DNA from: Imbricaverruca yamaguchii
Taxonomy: Eukaryota > Arthropoda > Thecostraca > Neoverrucidae
Direction: 5' to 3'
Assembly (NCBI GenBank): GCA_034440575.1
Contig: JAOTOL010001367.1
Location: 186,001-250,000, forward strand
Length of the DNA stretch: 64,000 nt
This document shows, one piece after another, positions 48,041 to 57,945 of the stretch. The notes beneath the pieces were generated by a model, which worked only from the letters and a program-made list of their open reading frames with translations, ran no database searches and was not told the origin of the DNA. Every line of letters begins with the position of its first letter. The first letter of the stretch is position 1. A program made the translations under genes and the position numbers.

Positions 48041-49256
48041 TTTGTGTGCTGCCCACAGACTACGGTGCGTCTTGTGTGCCACCCGCCGACCACGGTGTGT
48101 CTCGTGTGCTGCCCCCGACTACAGTGTCTCGTGTGTTGCCCGCCGACTACAGTGTCTTGTGTGCTGCCCCCGACTACGGTGTGTCTTGTGTGCCCCGACT
48201 CGTGTGCTGCCCCACTAGGTTTGCTGCCCCCGACTACGGTGTGTCTCGTGTGCTGCCCCCCGACTACGGTGTGTCTCGTGTGCTGCCCGCCGACTACGGT
48301 GTGTCTCGTGTGCTGCCCCCGACTACGGTGTGTCTTGTGTGCTGCCCCCGACTACGGTGTGTCTTGTGTGTTGCCCCCGACTACGGTGTGTCTTGTGTGC
48401 TGCTGCCCCCGACTACGGTGTGTCTCGTGTGCTGCCCCCGACTACGGTGTGTCTTGTGTGTGTGCCCCCGACTACGGTGTGTCTTGTGTGCTGCCCCCGA
48501 CTACGGTGTGTCTTGTGTGCTGCCCCCGACTACGGTGTGTTTGTGTGCTGCCCCCGACTACGGTGTGTCTCGTGTGCTGCCCCCGACTACGGTGTGTCTC
48601 GTGTGCTGCCCGCCGACTACGGTGTGTCTCGTGTGCTGCCCCCGACTACGGTGTGTCTCGTGTGCTGCCCGCCGACTACGGTGTGTCTCGTGTGCTGCCC
48701 CCGACTACGGTGTGTCTTGTGTGCTGCCCGCCGACTACGGTGTGTCTCGTGTGCTGCCCGCCGACTACGGTGTGTCTCGTGTGCTGCCCGCCGACTACGG
48801 TGTGTCTCGTGTTGCCCCCGACTACGGTGTGTCTTGTGTGCTGCCCCCGACTACGGTGTGTCTCGTGTGCTGCCCCCGACTACGGTGTGTTTGTGTGCTG
48901 CCCCCGACTACGGTGTGTCTTGTGTGCTGCCCCCGACTACGGTGTGTCTTGTGTGCTGCCCGCCGACTACGGTGTGTCTCGTGTGCTCCCCCCGACTACG
49001 GTGTGTCTTGTGTGCTGCCCCCGACTACGGTGTGTCTTGTGTGCTGCCCCCGACTACGGTGTGTCTCGTGTGCTGCCCGCCGACTACGGTGTGTCTCGTG
49101 TGCTGCCCCCGACTACGGTGTGTCTCGTGTGCTGCCCGCCGACTACGGTGTGTCTCGTGTGCTGCCCGCCGACTACGGTGTGTCTCGTGTGCTGCCCCCG
49201 ACTACGGTGTGTCTCGTGTGCTGCCCGTTGATTACGGTGTGTCTCGTGTGCTGCCG
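48041..49256. repeat. Minisatellite, 28-30-bp unit, ~42 copies
   Basis: Units of CTGCCCCCGACTACGGTGTG plus TCTYGTGTG, alternating with a CTGCCCGCCGACTACGG form that is one base longer. Two or more unit types are interspersed irregularly. Frames of up to 466 codons are artefacts. Confidence 0.97.
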
Positions 49257-49396
49257 GCCAGTAGGAGCGTCGCCGCAAACACCTTTCTTCAAACACAAAT
49301 TGAGACCGCTCCAGGAACAATACGGTGATGAAGTTGGCTAATATCAAACAGAAAGAAATAGTATGCTCTGAGAGATGATGTTAGAACTTGAAATTC

Positions 49397-49557
49397 TGGC
49401 TGGTCAATGGGTTTACGACACATCGACTCCGTTGAGTCATGTAGCGTCGCCAATCTCTCATGCCGATCGGCCGCGGGCGAAGAGTGACACCAGGTGAAAC
49501 TCGAACCCACAACCTTTCGATTGTGTGACGGGCAACTTACCCCTACTCTAATCGTCT
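49397..49557 (-). mobile_element. tRNA-derived SINE, copy 7
   Basis: Minus-strand full-length copy. The arm after the core has GAGTGACACCAGG in place of GAGTAGCGACAGG. The outermost head bases are degenerate (CTCTAATCGTCTC). TSD unclear. Confidence 0.9.
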
Positions 49558-49840
49558 CAAACTTTTAATTTTGAAATTGAATGTGAAACACTGTTGAAAG
49601 TTGCCCGTGATCAGAAACGTTGCAGCGAACTTTCTTCTCTGAACAAAACTTAGATCACTTCATGAACAATACTGGGAAAATAATGGACAAAATCAGAATT
49701 AAGAGAGCAAACCTGGCTTTGAGTGGAGAAATGAGACCCGCCTAGACACTTTTGATTAGCGACCGGCAGATTGCAGCACTGTGACGCCGCTCAGTGACAC
49801 CCCGCGTGTCGATTGCCGCAGCGCCGGTTTGCATCGGAGT
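49558..49840. other. Spacer between two SINEs
   Basis: AT-rich, nothing recognised. Confidence 0.5.
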
Positions 49841-49853
49841 TTCCGTGTTGCCG

Positions 49854-50016
49854 ACCTGGTTGATTATTGGCTTTACGACACATCGACCGTTGAGTCATGT
49901 ATCGTCGCCAATCTCTCACGCCGATTGGTCGCGGGCGAAGAGTAGCGACAGGTGAGACTTGAACCCACAATCGTTCGATCATGAGACGAACAACTTACCC
50001 CTAGACTACTCATCCC
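49854..50016 (-). mobile_element. tRNA-Val-like SINE, best-preserved reference copy with 13-bp TSD
   Basis: Minus-strand copy of 163 bp between perfect repeats TTCCGTGTTGCCG (49841-49853 and 50017-50029). On the sense strand the head starts GGGATGAGTAGTCTAGGGG (A-box-like TAGTCTAGGGG). The anticodon-arm part matches tRNA-Val(CAC) layout when compared with better copies (CTCACAA loop followed by TCGAAAGG); here it is mutated to CATGATC. The B-box-like GGTTCAAGTCTCACC follows. Then a ~90-bp body with a CCAATC...GATTGG inverted pair, ending CGTAAAGCCAATAATCAACC without poly(A). RNA polymerase III promotion is inferred from the boxes. Confidence 0.93.
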
Positions 50017-50029
50017 TTCCGTGTTGCCG

Positions 50030-50589
50030 GCCGGGTGGATTTCGAGAAGACACAATTATAATGATGCACACCAGCGATAAACAATGGAGAAGTGTGATGA
50101 ATGGGCAGTGGCCACGCTGAGGCAGGAGCTCTCTCGCCGCGGGGCTACAGTTACGGGGAAGAATAACAAAGAAAGAAAGACACTGTGAAGAGATAAGAAA
50201 CACATATGAAACCACCATATTTCTGTTTGTATTGTTAAATTAGGCGCTTCGGCCTACTAAGACAATTTCGCGCCAATGTAATCACCTTAAAAGCCATATA
50301 ACTGATGGACAGTGGAACCATAGAAAATGGCCTGGCCTTCCTCACTCATTCAGTTGGTTGCTCTGCGGAATGCGGAGCCCCGAATCAAAAGAGCTATAGC
50401 AGTTTCAAAAGAGTAGCGGTCGGTCTGGACCTGACCTGATCGGACCGGACCGGACCGGACCGGACCGGACCGATGTCGGGCATGTCCACTTGGGAGCAGT
50501 ACACCAATGCAAGCCCTTATGCAATACTGGGCAGTGACTGTACCAACCAACATCCGATGGCTGTTGCGAAAACACGACACCGTGCTGCG
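50030..50589. other. Unique spacer with a pentamer run
   Basis: (GGACC)n, about seven copies, at 50438-50472. Otherwise nothing recognised. Confidence 0.6.
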
Positions 50590-51065
50590 GGCGGCGCTGA
50601 TTACAATATGGCGGCTCCCTTAGCGGTGCCGTGGCGGCGCTGATTACAATATGGCGGCTCCCTTAACGGTGCCGTGGCGGCGCTGATTATAACATGGCGG
50701 CTCAATCAACGGTGCCGTGGCGGCGCTGATTATAACATGGCGGCTCAATTAACGGTGCCGTGGCGGCACAGTTTACAATATGGCGGCTCCCTTAGCGGTG
50801 CCGTGGCGGCACAGTTTACAATATGGCGGCTCCCTTAACGGTGCCGTGGCGGCACAGTTTACAATATGGCGGCTCCCTTAGCGGTGCCGTGGCGGCGCTG
50901 ATTATAACATGGCGGCTCCCTTAACGGTGCCGTGGCGGCACAGTTTACAATATGGCGGCTCCCTTAACGGTTCCGTGGCGGCACAGTGTATAGTATGGCG
51001 GTGCCCTTAACGTCTCCATGGCGGTACAGTTTACAGAATGGCGGCTCCATTAACGGTTTCGGGCT
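50590..51065. repeat. Minisatellite, 43-bp unit, ~11 copies, with AATATGGCGGC motif
   Basis: Units of GGCGGCRCWGWTTAYAAYAT, GGCGGCTCCCTTARCGGTGC and CGT at 43-bp spacing. Nearly every unit keeps (A)ATATGGCGGC or AACATGGCGGC, close to the YY1/Pleiohomeotic consensus. Confidence 0.94.
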
Positions 51066-52366
51066 GTACATTTCGCGATACGGATGCGCCCTGAACTGAT
51101 ACCGCCAGGGAATTGACCGCGCCGGCAATAGATCACATTCATCAGCGCGCGCTGTCCGCCCCGCAATGTACCGCAGCAGGATCGAGCCAGCATCACCGGA
51201 ATCCACAGTCAGTTGTTCTGTCTGCAGTCATTCACACCGCTGTCGGCGGACTGGGTCTGGGGTCGCGCGGCAGTGTTCCGACACACTGGACACTTGCCCG
51301 CCCTCACCCGGCACAGCTGTCCACTTCGCTGTGCCCCCCCTCCCCTTCTCGGCTTAGGGGAGCGAAACCTGCTGTTCGCTGTGCTCAGAGGCGTAGGAAC
51401 GTCTGAAAAAGTGTGTGCGGGAGGGGAGGGGGAACCCTTCTTGAAGTTATTCTTACCATGCATCGCCATAGCATTAATGTCCACCTTTCATGAAAAGTGT
51501 GTGAGGGGGATGACCCATTGGCCCACCATGCTCCTGCACGTATGGCTCTGCTGGAGCATTCCTCAGAACCAGGGTTAGAAACGTGGCTTTTTCCTGATGC
51601 TTGCCATCCGTAATAGTATCCCCATCGGGAAATGATTCACTCCTTGTTTTGCGAAAAGAGGAATTGGATCGTTTTAAAACGACTCCAAGCTCATTGCTCT
51701 TTAATAATCATACCAAAAACTGGCTGTAAAGGATATAACACATTTATGTATGTCAGTAACACAGGAAAAATTAACCTGTGCAACTGACATCACTTTTTCT
51801 AATCAAATCGAGCGTTTCAAAACATAAATTCAACCCTGCTCGGAACTCGGGACGATTATAGGGACAGGTTCAGGTCGAGATCGCAGTTGCGGATCGTAGC
51901 TGAGACCCTAGTCGTCCAGTTAGCAAACAAGTAACTAGTCAGCTGCTGTACTCAAGACCAGATAACGACACAAGATCGACCTGGATTTAGGAGCGGGGCC
52001 GCCTACCGGTTTTGCAGCGCCCACATCGGCCTCGTTCACATTACAAGGGAGAGCACTCGCTTATTCTTGCAAATAATATAGTATACCATACTCAGTAGCC
52101 GAGGCACACCGAAATACCGCACCTGTGACTTGCAGCTTGGAAGTGTCAGGTAAAATATCGAGGTACAAGGTGGCGTGGAAATCTGGCCGGGAGTAACGTC
52201 TTCGCTTCCCCGAAAGCTGTTACAATAGAGCAGCATGCGCCAAACTGTCACGAGTGAATCACATCAGCTACATCGTGGCGTCGCTTCCCTCCTCAAAGGG
52301 TACCCATGCGCGGTGTATGTGCGCCCTATCCGCAAGCGTGTCAAAAGTCACCTTTTCTCTTGAAGA
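51066..52366. other. Unique region, no gene seen
   Basis: GC-rich to about 51450, then AT-rich. No domain-bearing frame. Confidence 0.45.
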
Positions 52367-52378
52367 CTTCCTCGATGG

Positions 52379-52528
52379 ATGGTTGGTTATTGGTTTTACG
52401 ACACATCGACCGTTGAGTCATGTAGCGTCGCCAATCTCTCGCGGGCGAAGAGTAGCGACAGGTGAGACTCGAACCCACAACCTTTTGATTGTGAGACGAG
52501 CAATCTACCCCTAGACTACCTCGTCCCC
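52379..52528 (-). mobile_element. tRNA-derived SINE, copy 9, 13-bp core deletion
   Basis: Minus-strand copy otherwise close to consensus but missing 13 bp (the segment holding CGCCGATTGG) between two TC dinucleotides in the core. Flanked by a diverged 12-bp duplication CTTCCYCGAYGG (52367-52378 and 52529-52540, two mismatches). Confidence 0.92.
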
Positions 52529-52540
52529 CTTCCCCGACGG

Positions 52541-53231
52541 TGCAAGTTCGCGTTCCACAAAACGGACTTCGTTGGAAACCTGTTGTTCCCATCGCTGAGC
52601 ATCGCGGGTTTCATTCCACATCCCTCGCATAACAACGGATAGTTTTGATAATGGGTAAGTATGACATGGGGCAGGTGTGACCTGTGCCACACTAATGATG
52701 CTCAGATTTAACATGAGGCCTATAGGCATTCACTGCAAAGAATGGCATCGTAAACGCCATTTGCCACACCAACCACGACCGTGACGGTCATCCCGGTACT
52801 CCCTGACGGGTCGGGAACCCTCACACTCACCGCAACACCGTGGCACGCTTCGCAGCAGCTTCGGCCAGCTCGCTGCCAGTGATACCGATACGATTAGATA
52901 TTCAACAATGAACAATCCTCTCACCGGTCCCATTCAACGCCGTCAGCCCATCCTCTGAATAGACGTGTTCGATGGGCGAACAGACAGCACGGCCAAAAGG
53001 CCTCCCAACCGAGTCTGTTAAAATCACACGCAAGTTTTCATCCCAAACCTGAATAAACCACAGTGCTTTGATAATCGCCACCAACTCGGCGGTATTCACA
53101 GACGCGTGTGGTGGCAAAGTAAACGACCTAGAAACTGTTCCGCATACAAATGCACTGGCAGCTCGTCTGCCAGCCTTCGACCCGGTAGCGTAGGCTTGGG
53201 AGAAGCATCGATCAGAGTCTAACCGCTCCAA
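52541..53231 (-). pseudogene. Non-LTR retrotransposon C-terminal remnant with RNase H-like domain
   Basis: The minus-strand frame 53231-52902 contains AYATGSKAGRRAASAFVCGT, then LPPHASVNTAELVAIIKALW and a LRVILTDS block. This is the order of RNase H in LINE polyproteins: (Y/F)TDGS, then the AEL helix with catalytic Glu, then the TDS strand with catalytic Asp. The first Asp is not in place (ATGS for TDGS), and after TDS the frame no longer resembles RNase H. About 300 bp further on, a second frame (52729-52511) with MRGMWNETRDAQRWEQQV recalls the tryptophan-rich segment near LINE C-termini. Stops separate the two. It is a decayed fragment; the neighbouring SINE at 52379-52528 lies just beyond its 3' side. 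Confidence 0.65.
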
Positions 53232-54234
53232 GGCTACTGCTCTGAAAAGCTCCGGGACAGCGTGTCCTTTCCTGGCAGTCGCAATGAGCTATGATGGATT
53301 AGCTGATTAGGGATTAGTTGATTAGTTGATTAGTTTATGGGGGAGACATCAACTAATGGCGAGCTGATTTCCCGCGGCGGTATCATTAGCAGGTGGCTCG
53401 TTCTCATGGCGCACCGCAGTGGCGATGCGAGCCTTCTGAAAAAAGTACACAGATTTTCACGCAAAATGGTTCTCATCGCTCTTCCATCTGCATGCAAACA
53501 TCGACATATCGCAATTATAGAAAATAGATTAGAACGTGGGATGTCATAGAAACCCTATCATCGGTCTTGCATGCCCAAGTCCCAGCTTCTCTCGTCTGTT
53601 TGCCAACTAATGCTATTGACAGCTTACGAATCAGGAAACTTCACAAAGTTTCACATAGGAATAAACTCTTGAACCCAGATGGATTTACTACACAACCTGG
53701 CGAATCCTGTTGAGTTAGACCAAGTTCGGAAGCATGCAAAACATGCATGTTGACAAATCCAAGTCATCCTCGGGGTCACCACGACATTAACACAAACACT
53801 CACACGCACGCACACACACATACACATACATTCCGTCGGAATGCAGCAACGATCAAATAACACCGGCTGAATAGAAACGAACTGCTCAACCGGCAAAACG
53901 AAATGAATGGGTAGCTGAATCGAATAGCCGGCACAGATTTCGGAGCCGGAACGTCGCACCCGGCATTGATTTCGTGACAACAATCCGAACAATGGATCCA
54001 CCATCGCCGGAGAGAAGAGCGTCACCCGTTCCCACGCCCATTCTCCCCTGACAGCCTCAGGACGGGCGGCGGGAGGCTTCGTTGGTGATAGATGTGTGGT
54101 GACATGCTTGGACGGTGACGGGTATATAGTGGCGGCTATGTGGCGGCTGACGCCTGCTATTGACAGCTTGGTGATGAATGACGTGCAGTGACAGGCTGTG
54201 TGGTAATTGCTGTGTAGCGACGGCTGTGTCGTCA
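53232..54234. other. Unique region next to the LINE remnant
   Basis: TTAGCTGATTAGTTGATTAG simple repeat at about 53300-53335, and an (AC)n run near 53786-53825. A plus-strand open stretch at about 53531-53713 and a minus-strand 194-codon frame (53651-54235) have no recognised domain. Confidence 0.45.
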
Positions 54235-54745
54235 ATGCTCTCGTGACGGCTCTGTAGTGACGGCTGTGTGGTGACGGCTGTGTGGTGACGGCTGTGTGGT
54301 GACGGCTCTGTAGTGACGGCTGTGTGGTGACGGCTCTGTAGTGACGGCTGTGTGGTGACGGCTCTGTAGTGACGGCTGTGTGGTGACGGCTCTGTAGTGA
54401 CGGCTGTGTGGTGACGGCTCTGTAGTGACGGCTGTGTGGTGACGGCTCTGTAGTGACGGCTCTGTAGTGACGGCTGTGTGGTGACGGCTCTGTAGTGACG
54501 GCTGTGTGGTGACGGCTCTGTAGTGACGGCTGTGTAGTGACGGCTTGTGTAGTGAATGCTGTGTGGTGACGGCTCTGTAGTGACGGCTGTGTAGTGACGG
54601 CTGTGTGGTGCGTCTTACGGCTGTGTGGTGACGGCTTGTAGTGACGGCTGTGTGGTGACGGCTCTGTAGTGACGGCTGTGTGGTGACGGCTCTGTAGTGA
54701 CGGCTGTGTGGTGACGGCTCTTTAGTGACAGCTCTGTGGTGACTG
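54235..54745. repeat. 14-bp/28-bp minisatellite
   Basis: Alternating GTGACGGCTCTGTA and GTGACGGCTGTGTG, giving a 28-bp higher-order unit over most of the array. About 36 14-bp units. Degenerates into TGTACAGTGACGGCT-type units up to about 54890. Confidence 0.95.
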
Positions 54746-54934
54746 CTGTGTGCACAGTGACGACTGTTTACAGTGATAGCTGGATGTACAGTGACGGCTG
54801 AAGGTACAGTGGCGGATGGTTGTGGGTACAGTGACGGCTATGTGCACAGTGACGGCTGTGCGTAGTGAGTGCTGAATGTGCAGTGGTGAGTGACTGCAGA
54901 CACAGTGACTACAGTGAGTGACTACAGCACGACA

Positions 54935-56690
54935 CCTGTCACTGCCACACGACACCTGCCACTGACTGCCACACGACACCTGTCACCGACTGTCACACGA
55001 CACCTGTCACTGCCACACGACACCTGCCACTGCCACACGACACCTGTCACTGCCACACGACACCTGTCACTGCCACACGACACCTGTCACCGCCACACGA
55101 CACCTGCCACTGACTGCCACACGACACCTGTCACTGACTGTCACACGACACCTGTCACTGCCACACACCTGCCACTGTAACACTACACCTATCCCTGCCA
55201 CACGACCTGTCACTGCCACACGACACCTGTCACTGACTGCCACACGACACCTGTCACTGCCACACGACACCTGTCACTGACTGCCACACGACACCTGTCA
55301 CTGACTGCCACACGACACCTGTCACTGCCACACGACACCTGCCACTGTCACACGACACCTGTCACTGCCACACGACACCTGCCACTGCCACACGACACCT
55401 GTCACTGCCACACGACACCTGTCACTGCCACACGACACCTGCCACTGCCACACGACACCTGCCACTGCCACACGACACCTGCCACTGCCACACGACACCT
55501 GCCACTGCCACACGACACCTGCCACTGCCACGACACCTGTCACTGCCACACGACACCTGCCACTGCCACACGACACCTGCCACTGCCACACGACACCTTC
55601 ACTGCCACACGACACCTGCCACTGCCACACGACACCTGCCACTGCCACACGACACCTGTCACTGCCACACGACACCTGCCACTGCCACACGACACCTGCC
55701 ACTGCCACACGACACCTGTCACTGCCACACGACACCTGCCACTGCCACACGACACCTGTCACTGCCACACGACACCTGCCACTGCCACACGACACCTGCC
55801 ACTGCCACACGACACCTGCCACTGCCACACGACACCTGCCACTGCCAACACACTGCCACACGACACCTGCCACTGCCACACGACACCTGCCACTGCCACA
55901 CGACACCTGCCACTGCCACACGACACCTGCCACTGCCACACGACACCTGCCACTCCCACACGACACCTGTCACTGCCACACGACACCTGCCACTGCCACA
56001 CGACACCTGCCACTGCCACACGACACCTGCCACTGCCACACGACACCTGCCACTGCCACACGACACCTGCCACTGCCACACGACACCTGCCACTGCCACA
56101 CGACACCTGCCACTGCCACACGACACCTGCCACTGCCACACGACACCTGCCACTGCCACACGACACCTGCCACTGCCACACGACACCTGCCTGCCACTGC
56201 CACACGACACCTGCCACTGCCACACGACACCTGCCACTGCCACACGACACCTGTCACTGCCACACGACACCTGCCACTGCCACACGACACCTGCCACTGC
56301 CACACGACACCTGCCACTGCCACACGACACCTGCCACTGCCACACGACACCTGCCACTCCCACACGACACCTGCCACTGCCACACGACACCTCCTGCCAC
56401 TGCCACACGACACCTCCACGACACCTGCCACTGCCACACGACACCTGCCACTGCCACACGACACCTGCCACTGCCACACGACACCTGTCACTGCCACACG
56501 ACACCTGCCACTGACTGTCACACGACACCTGTCACTGCCACACGACACCTGTCACTGCCACACGACACCTGCCACTGCCACACGACACCTGTCACTGCCA
56601 CACGACACCTGCCACTGCCACACGACACCTGCCACTGCCACACAACACCTGCCACTGCCACACGACACCTGCCACTGACTGCCACTGACT
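54935..56690. repeat. Minisatellite, 20-bp unit, ~87 copies
   Basis: Units of CACTGCCACACGACACCTGC (or CTGT), 1.75 kb, the longest array here. The central part is nearly pure. The two ends carry extra CTGACTGC or CTGACTGT inserts. Every unit contains CACCTG. Minus-strand frames (VVWQWQVSCGSGRCRVAVAG type) are artefacts. Confidence 0.98.
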
Positions 56691-56897
56691 GCCGCTGGCA
56701 CCAGTCCACCGGCTGACAAATGGACCAGCAGCAGCCCGCCGAGTCCGGCGTGGCGCTGACTAATAACGCCGTCGCCGGAATGGATAGCATAATGTCCTCC
56801 AGTTAGTTTCCAGTCCGTGCGCAGCAATCAGCATCTAGTGGCGTCGGCCCCGGTCGGAATGCAGTTGATGTTGCGTGTGTCTGGCCGGTGGTACGCT

Positions 56898-57368
56898 ATG
56901 GCATGTTTACACGCTTACAGGCCTCAATAGTATCTATGGTATGTTTACATGCTTACAGGCCTCTATAGTATCTATGGTATGTTTACATGTTTACAGGCCT
57001 CTATAGTATCTATGGTATGTTTACATGTTTACAGGCCTCTATAGTATCTATGGTATGTTTACATGTTTACAGGCCTCTATAGTATCTATGGTATGTTTAC
57101 ATGTTTACAGGCCTCTATAGTATCTATGGTATGTTTACATGTTTACAGGCCTCTATAGTATCTATGGTATGTTTACATGTTTACAGGCCTCTATAGTATC
57201 TATGGTATGTTTACATGCTTACAGGCCTCTATAGTATCTATGGTATGTTTACATGCTTACAGGCCTCTATAGTATCTATGGTATGTTTACATGCTTACAG
57301 GTCTCTATAGTATCTATGGTATGTTTACATGCTTACAGGTCTCTATAGTATCTATGGTATATTTACAG
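56898..57368. repeat. Minisatellite, 38-bp unit, ~12 copies, with TGTTTAC motifs
   Basis: Very uniform units of GGTATGTTTACATGYTTACA and GGCCTCTATAGTATCTAT at 38-bp spacing (56941, 56979). TGTTTAC occurs once per unit, or twice where Y is T. Markedly AT-richer than its neighbours. Confidence 0.97.
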
Positions 57369-57399
57369 GCTCAGCTGGTCCGCCACCGGGACGACGGGA

Positions 57400-57820
57400 T
57401 TGGTGACGGGAGCTGACTGCAGCCGCCGGGAGAGGCTCGTCAGTCATCCGGGCGACGGGACCGGCGATGGGGCTGACCTCGGCGGACGGGAGAAGCTCGT
57501 CAGCCTGACGACGGGACGGTTGATGGGACTGACCTCGGCGGACGGGAGAAACTCGTCAGCCTGAGACGATGGGACGGTTGATGGGACTGACCTCGGCGGA
57601 CGGGAGAAACCCGTCAGCCTGACGATGGGACGGTTGATGGGGCTGACCTCGCGGACGGGAGAAACCCGTCAGCCTGACGATGTGACGGTTGATGGGCTGA
57701 CCTCGGCGGACGGGGAGAAACCCGTCAGCCTGACGATGGGACGGTTGATGGGGCTGACCTCGGCGGACGGGAGAAGCTCGTCAGCCTGACGATGGGACGG
57801 TTGATGGGGCTGACAGCAGC
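57400..57820. repeat. Minisatellite, ~56-bp unit, ~7 copies
   Basis: Units of GACGATGGGACGGTTGATGG, GGCTGACCTCGGCGGACGGG and AGAAACYCGTCAGCCT; spacing 55-58 bp (57518, 57576, 57632, 57687, 57743, 57799). Confidence 0.95.
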
Positions 57821-57905
57821 CGGTATACGAACCGTCGGTCGCCGCTGCGGCGCAGCACAACTGCGACGGGGCGGGAAGCTGGTCCGCCATCACAGCAGCA
57901 CAGCG

Positions 57906-57945
57906 CTCGCGTTGTCGGGACTCATCCGACTCCCGACAACGCGAG
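57906..57945. other. Perfect 15-bp hairpin
   Basis: CTCGCGTTGTCGGGA (57906-57920) and TCCCGACAACGCGAG (57931-57945) are exact reverse complements with a 10-bp loop. It stands in unique GC-rich sequence just past the 56-bp array. Confidence 0.93.

Noticed and set aside
47941..49341. A 466-codon plus-strand frame rich in Cys and Tyr
   Set aside because: It is translation of the 28-30-bp minisatellite, with phase changes between unit types; two other frames over the same DNA are equally open.
55322..56548. Cys/Trp-rich minus-strand frames up to 269 codons
   Set aside because: Produced by the 20-bp array; indels shift frames without creating stops, showing no coding constraint.
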